Of a DNA stretch of 64,000 bases, positions 28,001 through 38,035 are shown one piece after another. The notes under the pieces are model-generated. The model saw only the letters and a list, made by a program, of their open reading frames with translations. It was not told where the DNA came from and made no database searches. Within the stretch, counting starts at the first letter, position 1; each line of letters starts with the position of its first letter. This stretch comes from Enterobacter cloacae (GTDB taxonomy: Bacteria; Pseudomonadota; Gammaproteobacteria; Enterobacterales; Enterobacteriaceae). The position numbers and the translations under genes are program-made. The stretch spans positions 2,418,001-2,482,000 of the forward strand of contig AP022133.1 in the NCBI GenBank assembly GCA_014169315.1, written 5' to 3'.

Positions 28001-30818
28001 TGCTCTGTCCGGCTGGTAGTAACACGGCGGCTGGCTATAAAACTGCACCAGTCCCCGGTTCCACCAGTAGCCATTGTCTGCTTCATAAACATAGCCCCCG
28101 GCAGTTTGCAGCGTTTCGTCGCTCAGCACGGTGCCGAACGCCGCAGTGGCAAACTGCGCAGTGAATACGGCACTGGCGCTATGATGCAATAACGCCACGC
28201 GGGCCACTTCGCCCGGCGGCAGCGCCGCGCTTTGATCATCATTCCAGAAGAGACGGCGGTCCCACGTCAACAGCCCTGCCTGGAGTGTGTCGGTCACTGG
28301 CGCAACCTGGTAAGGCAAAGGGGTCGCCAGCGCCGCCGGAAGTTGCTGTAAATCAGCAAAGGTACAGTAGTCGCCACCGTTTAAAGTAAGGTTATAGATC
28401 TCACACAACTGGCTGTCATACAGCACACCACGGTAGTGATAACCGGTACTCTCCGACGTGTTGATAAAGTGCCGATTAGACGCGGTGGCCTTTAACTGCT
28501 GCTGCCCCGCAACCGGTGGAGTGCTGGCCTGACGACGGGGTAAAAAGAGGGTGCATGATTTGCTGATTTCGCCACTGAGTGGATCCACTTCCAGCGTAAA
28601 ATTCTGCTGAACACGGGGATCGCTGGCATTGCGCTCATAATGGTAAACGATGCTTTCACGCGGGCTGACCAGAAAAGCGGCATTGATCCCGGCAATGGCG
28701 GGTTGTCGCAGTGTGACGGTAAAGTTCGACTCGTTTACCGTATAGGGTACATCCTGTAGGGCGCTGCCATCCTGCCCATAGACTTCCGTGCGCAGCAGTG
28801 AACCTTTCAGCGCCGCATAGGCCTGCAATACTGTCTCGCTGCCGCCTCGATAGACTGCAGGATCGAACAGGCTATCGGGAAAATCATAAGCAGCTGCATC
28901 TCCCTTGAAATACGCCTGTTGATACTGGCGAGTAATGGCGGCATTTTCGAGACAGGATCCAGTGTGATACCAGCTGCGGGTATAGACCGGGGGAACATCA
29001 CGATCGCGACTCTCCCCTTCGCGATTAACCGCAAGCTGTTCACTGTCCCAGCTTTCAACAAAGCCAAAGCCGTTAAACTCGCGGGCATCTGCATCAAAAT
29101 ACCCCTCATGGTAGCGATAGATCTGCGTCATCTGCGAAGCCGTTATCGCGTCGGTGACAATGGTTTTAGCAACAACCTGCACCGGAAAAGGCAGACGCGT
29201 AGCCCATGGTGTGCCACGGAGTTTGTCTTCCAGGTAAAACTGGGTGGAGCTGGTGTAGAAAATATCGGTGGTGGCACCAAGATTGTTGTCAATCCGGGTC
29301 AATAAATAGGGCTTCAGCGCGGGTGTGCCTGCCTCGCGTTCACCGCAAAAATTGAAATAGTAATGCGTCATCTGCGGGCCTGCGCTGGTAAACACCAGCG
29401 CCGAGGTCCCTTCGCCTAGCAGGTCAATAAAACGCAACTGACTGAGAGCCGTGAATGGTGCGGGCAAGGCGATGACCACGGGTGTTGATGCGAATGCATT
29501 TCCGGATTGGTTGCGATAGATTTCCACGCGACAGGGAAACGCAAACACCAGATCGGCAGTACCAGAACCATCGATGTCCGCAAGAAAAATACGCGATGCG
29601 CTGAGCGTCGCATCAAAACGTGGCGCATTAGCGAAATACACTTTCTCGCCGAAACGGCCATACCCCAGACAGGGCCAGACTTCTACCGAGCCACTGCGGA
29701 TCCTGACCCGGTGCGAAAGCCCGTCGCCAAACATATCGGCAAAAGTGACAAGTTCCGTTTCACCGTTGTTCACCGTCGTGGGAAACCCCACCGGCAGGCG
29801 TACGCTATCGGCAGTCGAATAACCGGATCGCCCCATTGAGGCATAAAACAGCAGATCGCACGGATGAAAGAGCAGCAGATCGGGTTTGCCATCGCCAACC
29901 AGATCGGCGGTCTCCCGCTCTGGGTTGGCGAGATCGGTCGGCTGCGAGGAAAAACGGTAAAACGGTGACCAGCCCCCCTCATTCTGCTGACTGAAATAGC
30001 CCGTCCCCTGCGCGGTACTGACCACCAGATCCAGTTGTCCGTTGGCATTCAGACTCTGCAAACTGAGTGAAGGATCGCTGAAATTACGGGTGTCAGGGAA
30101 TGCACGCGGCGACACGGGTGGCTGGTAGCGGCCGTTGCCCAATGGGGCATAGTAAAGCGTGGTGTTTGCATCACTGAGTAGCATGCCAGGAAGGCCTTCA
30201 CCTTGCAGATCAACCGGCTGAAAAGCTGCATTATCGAGCATGCCAGGAAACGCCAACTGGTCATTGACGGTTAAGGTCCTGAACTGCGGTACCGGCGGTG
30301 GCGCGAAGCGTGACCAGCTCAACGTCAGGGGGGGCAGAGCCTGCTGATCGTAGCTACCGTCGGCGTTGATGCGGTATCCGCGCTGGGTTATGGCCTGCAA
30401 AAAAGAGAAATCCGCGGTTTCGTCGTACGTCAGCTGCAACGCCTTCACAAGGCAAGGTTTGTCACCGAGTTGCGCAAACTTATGGAACAGCATAATCCCG
30501 TGACATAGCCTGAGTGTGCGGATCTCAAAACCACTGAGGTAACGGGAAAACGGATCGCTGCGTACTGGCCAGCTGCGCACCGGATGGTAAGGGTTGCTTC
30601 CGGCCTGCGACAGTTGGGTTAAGTCATACTCGCCATAATCAAAAACAACCTCGAATGCGAACGCTTCCATCCCGGTGCTGGTTACAGTAAAATAATTACC
30701 GTATTGCACGCTGTGAATATATTTTCTTGCTGATAATGATCGATTTATTTCATTGATTTTATCATCGACATTTTCGCCATCTTCAGCCTTGTAGGTGTAT
30801 ACAATCCGATTGCCTTTG

Positions 30819-30822
30819 CTAT
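30819..30822 (+). repeat. Target-site duplication, left copy (CTAT)
   Basis: CTAT directly abuts the left end of the IS5-group element and is repeated at 32020-32023. A 4-bp duplication is characteristic of IS5-group insertion. Confidence 0.9.
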
Positions 30823-32019
30823 GGAAGGTGCGAATAAGTCCGAGATGTGAGATCATCGTGTTGTAACCTGAACCCAGAATGAGTAACCGGATGAGCCAGC
30901 AACTGACTTTTGCCGACAGTGAGTTTTCCAGTAAACGCCGCCAGACCCGCAAAGAAGTTTTCCTTGGCAGAATGGATGACTTGCTTCCCTGGGACAAATT
31001 ACTTGGCGTTATCGAGCCTGTGTATCCCAAGGCCGGTAATGGTCGCAGGCCCTATCCGCTGGAAACCATGCTGCGTATTCACTGCATGCAGCAATGGTAC
31101 AACCTGAGCGATGAGGCCATGGAAGATGCCCTCTATGAAATCGCCTCCATGCGCCAATTTGCTCGCCTGTCACTGGATAAAGCCATTCCAGACCGCACTA
31201 CCATCATGAATTTCCGGCATTTGCTGGAGCAGCATGAACTGGCCCGCAAAATCTTCAGTACCGTTAATCACTGGCTAGCAGAGTGTGGCGTTCTAATGAC
31301 CCAGGGCACCTTGGTGGATGCCACCATCATTCAAGCCCCCAGCTCTACCAAAAACAAACACAACAGCCGTGATGAAGACATGCACCAGACCAAGAAAGGT
31401 AACCAGTGGTACTTCGGCATGAAAGCGCACATTGGCGTGGACGCCAAAAGTGGCCTGACCCACAGTCTGGTGACCACGGCGGCTAACGAGCACGACCTCA
31501 ATCAGGTTGGCAAGTTACTGCATGGCGATGAAGAATTTATCTCAGCCGATGCTGGTTATCAGGGGGCCGAAAAGCGCGATGAGCTCAGCGATGTCAGCGC
31601 AGACTGGCTTATCGCCAAGCGTCCCGGCAAAGTGAATGCATTGAAGCAACACCCGCGCAAGAACAAGCTGGCCATCCGTTACGAATACCTGAAAGCGAGT
31701 ATCCGAGCGAAGGTTGAGCATCCATTTCGGATAGTAAAATGTCAGTTTGGTTTCGTCAAAGCCAGGTACAAGGGGCTGGCTAAAAATGACAGTCAACTGG
31801 CGATGTTATTCACCCTGGCGAACCTGGTTCGAGTTGACCAATTGATACGGGCACAGGCGAGATCTACCTGAAATGAGGAAATTGGCCTGAAACAGGGCCA
31901 AAATCAGCCACGAAGAGACGATTTTGGGCTGAAAATTGGAAAATTGAGCCACAGGACGTCGATAAAGGACGGTTTGGGGCGTCATATCGGGAGCTGCGGA
32001 CCACTTAATCGCAGCTTCC
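30823..32019 (+). mobile_element. IS5-group insertion sequence, 1197 bp
   Basis: The left end GGAAGGTGCGAATAAGTCC and the reverse complement of the right end GGAAGCTGCGATTAAGTGG form imperfect terminal inverted repeats typical of IS5. The length is close to the 1195 bp of IS5. One intact transposase lies inside, opposite in direction to the interrupted toxin gene. The flanking CTAT duplications are intact, so the insertion looks recent. Confidence 0.95.
30879..31871 (+). CDS. IS5-family transposase, 330 aa
   Basis: It is very similar to the IS5 transposase throughout: [19 protein letters not shown] at the start, then [23 protein letters not shown], and the DDE region with [28 protein letters not shown] and the terminal [22 protein letters not shown]. 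It appears full-length and active. An alternative start at the second Met (30891) gives a protein closer in length to Ins5A. Confidence 0.95.
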   Translation: MSNRMSQQLTFADSEFSSKRRQTRKEVFLGRMDDLLPWDKLLGVIEPVYPKAGNGRRPYPLETMLRIHCMQQWYNLSDEAMEDALYEIASMRQFARLSLDKAIPDRTTIMNFRHLLEQHELARKIFSTVNHWLAECGVLMTQGTLVDATIIQAPSSTKNKHNSRDEDMHQTKKGNQWYFGMKAHIGVDAKSGLTHSLVTTAANEHDLNQVGKLLHGDEEFISADAGYQGAEKRDELSDVSADWLIAKRPGKVNALKQHPRKNKLAIRYEYLKASIRAKVEHPFRIVKCQFGFVKARYKGLAKNDSQLAMLFTLANLVRVDQLIRAQARST

Positions 32020-32023
32020 CTAT
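32020..32023 (+). repeat. Target-site duplication, right copy (CTAT)
   Basis: It matches the CTAT at 30819-30822 and lies directly after the right inverted repeat of the IS. These bases belong to the original toxin gene. Confidence 0.9.
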
Positions 32024-32639
32024 CAATCGCTTCATCAATTAACCATTGATATATTCTACAGGCATCTTTTGGATCGGTGATCCGGCTGTTATTGCTGCGC
32101 CCATAATTAAAAACAGTGTTATTTTTATCGGTTATTTTCCACCAGCAACTGGAGGATAATGGATCAATCCATTGCTCAATCAAAGAGAAACCACTCTCTT
32201 TAATTGGCTGGAATACCTGCACCCGCCAGTTAATATCATCCAGAATTCTGGTCGTGACCACCGGTTGCCAGTGACCGCCATGCTCTGTCATGGACGGAAT
32301 TAACTCACCATCATCACTCGTAATAAATATGTCATCAGAATTATATTGCGGAATGCCGTTACTGGTTTTCCGTGAGATGCTGGAAAGGGTTACAGAAAAA
32401 CCAGGCCCAAAAGCATCGTTACCCGCGCCGGACTGGTAGTTAAGACTCAACGCGGGTTCAAAACCACGGGCAGGCGTCAACGGCAGTGGAATGGCGTAAC
32501 TGCCGCTACCGGTAAATGCATTTGCCTGAAAGGTTTCACCCAATCCTTTTATTGCGCCGCCCCCTTTCGGGAGCGAGAGACTTGCCGTGTTTATTTGATT
32601 GCCAGCATCGCTGTTTTTATCTGCAACATTGTTATCCAT

Positions 32640-33139
32640 ATGACAATATTCCTGGAAAGGTGTTCAGGTTTCATGAGGATAAATATCACTGATGTAATCA
32701 TAAAAATTTTAATAATTAGCATATCGGTCACCACGTCATCACCTGATCGCGAAATGGTATATTCCGCAATTAGGCAATAGTTCATACTGTAGGGCGGCAA
32801 CTGAAATTACAGTGTAGATGGTGCTTATCAATAGTTCAATATTTTGACAGCGAGTTAAATAAATTCAGCATATTCAATACGTTGTTTGCTAATTTTATAG
32901 CAACTTCCAATTGCAATACACTCTGGTCACACCTGTAAGTCGATGTATTAAATGAAAAAAGGATATTGGATAGGCTCACGCTTCCATTGCTGGTTCATAA
33001 AGTGCTCTGGGAGATATATTATATTTAGACTAAGAAAATTTATTCAAAACAGATGGATAATATCAATCTGATTAGTAAACTCAATTTTAATACAACCTAA
33101 GTTAGGTCAGTTGTACTGATTTTTTGGACGCAACGGATA
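32640..33139. other. Non-coding stretch between the Tc operon and the MscS gene
   Basis: AT-rich region that should hold the Tc operon promoter. It also carries module-edge repeat copy C next to the MscS gene end, and this is the right edge of the island. No gene is supported. Confidence 0.5.
32989..33109 (+). repeat. Module-edge repeat, copy C (~121 bp, most diverged)
   Basis: It begins GCTGGTTCATAAAGTGCTCT and ends CAACCTAAGTTAGGTCA. An ungapped match to the first 25 bases of copy A shows about 18 identities, and the spacing between the conserved ends equals that of copies A and B. It marks the junction between the Tc operon and chromosomal genes. Confidence 0.5.
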
Positions 33140-34750
33140 TCACTTCTGTTCTGGTTGTTCAGCCGGTGCTGCGTACCAGTTTTCTTCAGCCACGATTACC
33201 GTCCCTTCAGGCTGCATCACAAAGTTTGGCGACATAATTTGCACATTAAACTCGTTAAAGACGTCCTGAATAAGGCCGTGCAATTCATTACGAGCCTCGG
33301 CGAGCGCTTGCCCGGGTATCAGCTTAACCTGAAGTTCATAAGCGATGTACCAGTCCATCAACTCCAGCTGCCGCACCAGAGGTGGTTGGGAATGGTCGAT
33401 GCATTTTGCCCGTCTGGCGGCCATTTCCAGCATCGCGTGAACTTGCCGCCAGGGCGTGTCATAGCCAATAGTCACACCAACTGTCAGATTGATCCCCGCA
33501 TCAGGTTCCTGTGCGCTAAGGTTGGTTATTTTGCCGCTGACGACGACAGCATTGGGTACCGTAACAATATAGTTTTCCCGTGTGAGAATTTTGGTCGCAA
33601 GCATGCCAATCTCCGTGACCAGACCTTCATTATCCGCGACCCGTATTACATCCCCTTTTCGTAACGCGCGGGAGTAGATTAACACCAGCCCGCTCATGGC
33701 ATGGTTCATCACCCCTGCTGACCCCAACGTCAGCATCAGGCCAAAGAATACGCTGATACCTTTAAAAGCCAGTGAATTTGCCCCCGGCAAAAACGGATAT
33801 GCCGCAGATAAGGCAAACAACCACACGCCGACAGAAATCAGCTTGCGAGTGGCACCTACGGTTTCGGGATGGATACCTGGAAGCTGCAATCCCCCTACTT
33901 CTACTTGATTTAACAAGATTTTAAGGAGTTTAAGTATAAACGCGGTAATAAGGAAAATAATCAAAACAATCATGAGCCCCGGCAGCGCAGAGGCAATAGA
34001 AAACGCAATATCTCGTAAAACGCGCACTGCCCAGTCGCCCAATGATGTCCCCCAGATGCGCGTCCAGGGGAACAAACTGAATGCCCAGCGCAACCAGAGA
34101 TATAACCCCAGGGCACCGGACAAAAACATTAACAGGGCATACAACCGGGTCTCAATCGCGCCAACAAACTTACGCCAACGTTGAGGAATTATGCTGCGGC
34201 TTTCCAGAATGCGGTGACGGTAAAAACGTCGCACCCAGCGCCAGGAACGCCAGGCACCGTACCAGAAAAGAGCCAGTGCCAGAAAACCCACGATAGTTTT
34301 CACGGCGGATAACGCAATCCAGCCGCTATTATATTGCTCGTGAAGTGCCGTTCGTTGAGCCTCCAGACGCGTCAACACACGCTGGGCGGCCTGATCAAGC
34401 GTAAGATCGTCACCTTCATCAAGGTCTGCTTGTGTAAGCAACATAACAGGCTTGCCGTTCATGACAATCAAGCGACCAGGCTGGTTGTAACGAGTGACCG
34501 GTATAATTTTCAGCGGTTCGCGTACATCCTGCTCAGTGAAATGTCGCAGCGTATTGCGAATGCGTAATACGCGTTCTTCTGGCGTTGTGAGGCCAAATTT
34601 CGCCTGAAGCATAACAACAGGTTGGTGGAAGATATAAACCGTTCGGGCCCGCTCCTGTTCAGTCGGCTCCAGGCGTGGTTCTGCGGCAACCGTGATAAAC
34701 GATAATACTGACAGCAAACACGACAATAAAGCGAGCTGGATTTTGTTCAT
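33140..34750 (-). CDS. MscS-family mechanosensitive channel, 536 aa
   Basis: An inner-membrane channel that opens on membrane tension. From the ATG at 34750 the protein has a signal peptide (KIQLALLSCLLSVLSFITVAA) and a periplasmic domain of about 130 residues. Several membrane helices follow, then the pore helix region (GISVFFGLMLTLGSAGVMNHAMSGLVLIYSRALRKGDVIRV) and the MscS beta domain (ENYIVTVPNAVVVSGKITNLS). A longer frame from 34789 would use a TTG and spoil the signal peptide. It is a single gene next to the island edge. Confidence 0.88.
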   Translation of the reverse strand: MNKIQLALLSCLLSVLSFITVAAEPRLEPTEQERARTVYIFHQPVVMLQAKFGLTTPEERVLRIRNTLRHFTEQDVREPLKIIPVTRYNQPGRLIVMNGKPVMLLTQADLDEGDDLTLDQAAQRVLTRLEAQRTALHEQYNSGWIALSAVKTIVGFLALALFWYGAWRSWRWVRRFYRHRILESRSIIPQRWRKFVGAIETRLYALLMFLSGALGLYLWLRWAFSLFPWTRIWGTSLGDWAVRVLRDIAFSIASALPGLMIVLIIFLITAFILKLLKILLNQVEVGGLQLPGIHPETVGATRKLISVGVWLFALSAAYPFLPGANSLAFKGISVFFGLMLTLGSAGVMNHAMSGLVLIYSRALRKGDVIRVADNEGLVTEIGMLATKILTRENYIVTVPNAVVVSGKITNLSAQEPDAGINLTVGVTIGYDTPWRQVHAMLEMAARRAKCIDHSQPPLVRQLELMDWYIAYELQVKLIPGQALAEARNELHGLIQDVFNEFNVQIMSPNFVMQPEGTVIVAEENWYAAPAEQPEQK

Positions 34751-34984
34751 TTCCACCGCCTGAAACGCAAAATTATTGTGACTTTTCAACGATCACGAGA
34801 TAAGCGAAGTTCTGTTATTTAGAATAGACCAGCCTTTTACTTCTGCAATATCACTCACAAACGGAGCTGAGTCACTGTGCGGCAATTACCCGCCAGTCAG
34901 GACAATGATTGCCCCTTTTCCACCTTTCTTGTACCCTTTCATCGTTCAACCTAACCCCACGAAAAATGAGACAACCGGACGCCT

Positions 34985-35272
34985 ATGACTGCACATATTT
35001 CTAAAGATCCTTTGCATGGCGTAACGCTGGAAATGCAGGTAAATGCCCTGGTTGCACGATATGGCTGGAGCGAGTTGGGCAACCGTATCAAAATTAACTG
35101 TTTCAGAAACGATCCCAGCGTTAAATCGAGTTTAAAATTTCTGCGCCGAACGCCCTGGGCGCGTGCGGAAGTTGAAGCGCTGTATCTTGATTCTCTCAGT
35201 GATAACACCACCGAAGAACCGGATGTTCCCGACTTTAATCCCTGGACTCATAGTCGAATCACAAAGAGCTAA
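34985..35272 (+). CDS. VF530 (DUF2132) family small protein, 95 aa
   Basis: It matches the VF530 pattern closely: [33 protein letters not shown], then [20 protein letters not shown]. Members are small, possibly nucleic-acid-binding proteins of unknown role, widespread in gamma-proteobacteria. It ends 7 bp before digH and is probably co-transcribed with it. Confidence 0.9.
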   Translation: MTAHISKDPLHGVTLEMQVNALVARYGWSELGNRIKINCFRNDPSVKSSLKFLRRTPWARAEVEALYLDSLSDNTTEEPDVPDFNPWTHSRITKS

Positions 35273-35279
35273 TACGTAA

Positions 35280-36572
35280 ATGTCGCTACACGTAAAACGG
35301 ATAGGTGCGTTTGTTGGCTGCGCACTTTTACTTGCTAGTTGCACCTCAAAACCACCAAAGTCTCTCGTCACTCCGCCCCCGTCGGTGAATCAACCTTCCC
35401 GGCAGACAAATGAACCGATGCGTGGGATCTGGCTGGCAACCGTCTCCCGTCTTGACTGGCCGCCGGTCACATCAGTGAATGCCAGCAGTGCTGAACTCCG
35501 TATCAGCCAGCAAAAACAGGCGCTGAAAGACAAACTCGATAAACTGAAAAGCCTCGGTATCAACACCGTGTTTTTCCAGGTGAAACCTGACAGTACAGCG
35601 CTCTGGTCATCAAAAATTTTGCCCTGGTCAGATATGCTGACGGGTAACATCGGCGAATATCCGGGTTACGATCCGCTGCAGTTTATGCTGGATGAAGCGC
35701 ACAAGCGCGGCATGAAAGTGCACGCCTGGTTTAATCCCTACCGGGTATCGACCAACACCCGGCCGTCAACCATTGCGGAGCTGAACCGGACATCGTCATT
35801 GCACCCTTCCAGTGTCTATGTGCAGCACCCGGAGTGGGTGCGTATTTCTGGCGATCGTTTTGTCCTCGACCCGGGCATTCCGGAAGTGCGTGACTGGATA
35901 ACCCAGATTGTCAGCGAGGTTGTTAAGCAATACCCGATAGACGGCGTGCAGTTTGACGACTATTTCTATTCCGAAACGCCAGGTTCAACCCTGAACGATA
36001 CTCAAACGTTTAAACACTATGGCCAGGGATTCGCCTCTAAAGCGGACTGGCGTCGGCACAATACACAACAGCTGATTGTGCAGGTTTCCAGTGCTATCAA
36101 ACAGCTGAAGCCTGATGTTGAGTTTGGTGTCAGCCCGGCTGGCGTATGGCGTAACCGCTCTTTTGACCCGGCAGGCTCAGATACGCGAGGAGCCGCTGCG
36201 TATGATGAATCCTATGCCGATACACGTCAGTGGGTACAACAGGGACTGCTGGATTACATTGCGCCACAAATTTACTGGCCTTTCTCCCGCAGCGCCGCGC
36301 GTTATGACGTGCTGACCAGATGGTGGGCTGATGTGGTAAAACCAACCCATACCCGTCTTTATATCGGCATTGCGTTCTATAAAGTGGGTGAACCGTCCAA
36401 AAATGAGCCGGACTGGATGGTGAATGGCGGTGTGCCGGAGTTGAAAAAACAGCTCGACCTGAATGACTCCCTGCCCGGCGTAAACGGTACTATCCTGTTC
36501 CGGGAAGATTATCTTAACCAGCCCCAGACTCAGGACGCGGTTAGCTATCTCAGAGATCGCTGGGGAAGTTAA
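35280..36572 (+). CDS. digH: DigH (YddW) divisome-associated glycosyl hydrolase lipoprotein, 430 aa
   Basis: A lipoprotein signal (GCALLLASC lipobox) precedes a glycosyl hydrolase-like 10 domain: MRGIWLATVSRLDWPP, GINTVFFQVKPDSTALW, GMKVHAWFNPYRV, VVKQYPIDGVQFDDYFY and ISPQIYWP-like motifs (IAPQIYWPFS). E. coli DigH (YddW) is reported to cleave denuded septal glycan. The length agrees with the E. coli protein. Its position next to the ddp/sra segment matches the E. coli order. Confidence 0.92.
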   Translation: MSLHVKRIGAFVGCALLLASCTSKPPKSLVTPPPSVNQPSRQTNEPMRGIWLATVSRLDWPPVTSVNASSAELRISQQKQALKDKLDKLKSLGINTVFFQVKPDSTALWSSKILPWSDMLTGNIGEYPGYDPLQFMLDEAHKRGMKVHAWFNPYRVSTNTRPSTIAELNRTSSLHPSSVYVQHPEWVRISGDRFVLDPGIPEVRDWITQIVSEVVKQYPIDGVQFDDYFYSETPGSTLNDTQTFKHYGQGFASKADWRRHNTQQLIVQVSSAIKQLKPDVEFGVSPAGVWRNRSFDPAGSDTRGAAAYDESYADTRQWVQQGLLDYIAPQIYWPFSRSAARYDVLTRWWADVVKPTHTRLYIGIAFYKVGEPSKNEPDWMVNGGVPELKKQLDLNDSLPGVNGTILFREDYLNQPQTQDAVSYLRDRWGS

Positions 36573-36585
36573 CGCATTAAAAATC

Positions 36586-36609
36586 AGGCAGAAGCCCCTG
36601 CTTCTGCCT
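36586..36609. terminator. Bidirectional terminator between digH and dsbG
   Basis: AGGCAGAAGC and GCTTCTGCCT form a perfect 10-bp stem with a 4-nt loop between convergent genes, followed by GCCTTTATT on the plus strand and T-rich sequence on the minus strand. Confidence 0.8.
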
Positions 36610-36616
36610 GCCTTTA

Positions 36617-37375
36617 TTATGGTTTAGGCCCAAACATTTCCTCGAGTTGCTTCTCATCTGGCATGCCCACCACCTGCTGAAGCTCGTTTTGTGCATTCAG
36701 ATAATAAATTGCCGGGGTGGCATTTGCGCCCAGACTGTCCATTAACTGTTGGTGCTGCTGTAACACAGCCACGTTCTCACGTGAGGCTCCGCCCGCAGGT
36801 TTAGGCAATGTTTTCCCGCCAGAAAGCTCGTACTCTCTCCAGGCAGAAACCGGATCTTTTGCATTCAGGATCGCGGAGGCGTTACGGCCACTGTTGGGAT
36901 TAAGAAACGCCACCAGCAGCGTATTTAACTGAACCTTACCCGCCTTCACCCACGGCTGCGCCTCGGCCCAAAAGGCCTTGCAATACGGACAGAATGGATC
37001 GGCAAAGACGAACACTTTACGCGGTGCTGTATCCGCCCCCTCTTTCAGCGGATGCGCTGCATTGAGCTGTTTCCACATTTCCCGCCCCAGCGGCGCGTAG
37101 ATCTCTTTCTGGAAATACGCATCGCTAAGGTTTTTACCTTTTTCATCATACAGATAGCCTGAAATTACATGCTTTCCATCCGGTGTTAAAAAGAGCGTAA
37201 CGCCCATGTCCTGATATTGCCCAAGCCAGGCGGGCGCTCCACCTGGCGCATCGATTTTCTTAATGATCTTAATGTTTTGCTGTTCACTGAACGTCTTCAC
37301 AACATCAGGAATGGCCTCAGCGGCTTGAGCCAGCCCTGACGTCACCAGCAGCGAAATTAACAGTAATTTTTTCAT
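36617..37375 (-). CDS. dsbG: DsbG-type periplasmic disulfide isomerase/reductase, 252 aa
   Basis: A signal peptide (KKLLLISLLVTSGLAQA) precedes an N-terminal dimerisation domain and a thioredoxin-fold domain with FADPFCPYCKAFW (Cys129, Cys132) and a cis-Pro loop NATPAIYYLN. These match E. coli DsbG rather than DsbC. DsbG protects single Cys residues from over-oxidation and is normally kept reduced by DsbD. Here it is the last gene of the scs operon, 41 bp after scsC, where Salmonella has scsD. ScsB may therefore reduce it; that is inference. Confidence 0.9.
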   Translation of the reverse strand: MKKLLLISLLVTSGLAQAAEAIPDVVKTFSEQQNIKIIKKIDAPGGAPAWLGQYQDMGVTLFLTPDGKHVISGYLYDEKGKNLSDAYFQKEIYAPLGREMWKQLNAAHPLKEGADTAPRKVFVFADPFCPYCKAFWAEAQPWVKAGKVQLNTLLVAFLNPNSGRNASAILNAKDPVSAWREYELSGGKTLPKPAGGASRENVAVLQQHQQLMDSLGANATPAIYYLNAQNELQQVVGMPDEKQLEEMFGPKP

Positions 37376-37416
37376 TGTCCTCTCCGGGATAATCGGGGGC
37401 TAGCCGCCCCCTCAAT

Positions 37417-38028
37417 TCAACTTTTTTTCAGCGCGTCACTGACCATTTCATCGAACTGTTCAAAAGGAACCCAGCCGGGAAGCAGCCCCTCGCCAATCAG
37501 CGTTGCCGGCGTTCCCTGAATACCCAGTTTTTCGGCAATGAGCAGGCTGCGTTTGATCGTCATCAGGCTCTCGGCATCAGGCGTTGTCACACTGACCCCC
37601 GCCCGCTTTTTGGCCTCCTGAATACTGGCATCATCGTGGTATCCCTTTTTTGCCATCAGGATATCGTTAAATTTCATAAATTGTTCAGGATGTGAACGCC
37701 AGACGGTCAGGGCGTCACGTGCAGAGGTCACCGAACTTTCTGACCGGTAAGGCAGAAACTTAAAGACCACCGCCACATCCGGATATTTCTCGACGATCCT
37801 CTCAAGATAAGGATCGAATTTTTTACAGTACGGGCAGTTGTAGTCCGTGAACACCACCAGCGTTAACTTTGGATTTTTAGCCCCAATACGCGGTGAATTG
37901 GGATCGTTAAACAGGAAATCGTAAACGATCTTCTGGGCGCGTTGTTCCTGTTCCGGTGTCTGTACCTCTGCGGCCACCATCTGAGTAGACACAAAGAGGA
38001 ACATCAGCGTAATCATGATTTTCTTCAT
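37417..38028 (-). CDS. scsC: ScsC periplasmic thioredoxin-fold protein, 203 aa
   Basis: A signal peptide precedes a DsbA/ScsC-like fold with FTDYNCPYCKKF (Cys65, Cys68) and a cis-Pro loop GIQGTPATLIGEGLLPGW. ScsC acts in copper tolerance and periplasmic disulfide handling with its membrane partner ScsB. It starts 7 bp after scsB. Length and motifs agree with ScsC of Salmonella and Proteus. Confidence 0.92.
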   Translation of the reverse strand: MKKIMITLMFLFVSTQMVAAEVQTPEQEQRAQKIVYDFLFNDPNSPRIGAKNPKLTLVVFTDYNCPYCKKFDPYLERIVEKYPDVAVVFKFLPYRSESSVTSARDALTVWRSHPEQFMKFNDILMAKKGYHDDASIQEAKKRAGVSVTTPDAESLMTIKRSLLIAEKLGIQGTPATLIGEGLLPGWVPFEQFDEMVSDALKKS

Positions 38029-38035
38029 AGCACAT

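Larger units (their letters stand above)
24350..32639 (-). pseudogene. TcB-TcC fusion gene interrupted by an IS5-group element
   Basis: The gene encodes the cocoon that encloses the toxic enzyme of a Tc complex, with TcB and TcC fused. The N-terminal piece (32639-32020) is an SpvB domain (LPKGGGAIKGLGETF, GSGSYAIPLPLTPARGF, LSLNYQSGAGNDAFGPGF). The rest (30818-24350) has VCBS-like FG-GAP repeats, RHS repeats and the RHS core (GRWLNPDPAGTVDGLNLYAFVLGNPVTHMDADG). An IS at 30823-32019 with a 4-bp duplication splits it. Removing the IS and one duplicate copy rejoins the frame exactly (EAIDSKGNRIVYTY), giving 2362 residues. As it stands the gene cannot make the full protein. The first 70 codons of the open frame from 31030 are IS sequence. 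Confidence 0.92.

Noticed and set aside
30824..31030. First 70 codons of the long toxin reading frame from 31030
   Set aside because: They lie inside the IS5-group element and are only a fortuitous open stretch; the true N-terminus is at 32639.
31806..32639. Stand-alone 277-residue SpvB-domain gene
   Set aside because: It is the 5' part of the interrupted TcB-TcC gene; its last 70 residues are read from the IS.
8872..33109. Integron attC-like sites for the ~122-bp repeats
   Set aside because: The right ends match GTTRRRY (GTTAAAT, GTTAGGT) and the length recalls Vibrio repeats, but the matching RYYYAAC at the left end is absent, the middle lacks the palindrome, and cargo is multi-gene operons, not cassettes.
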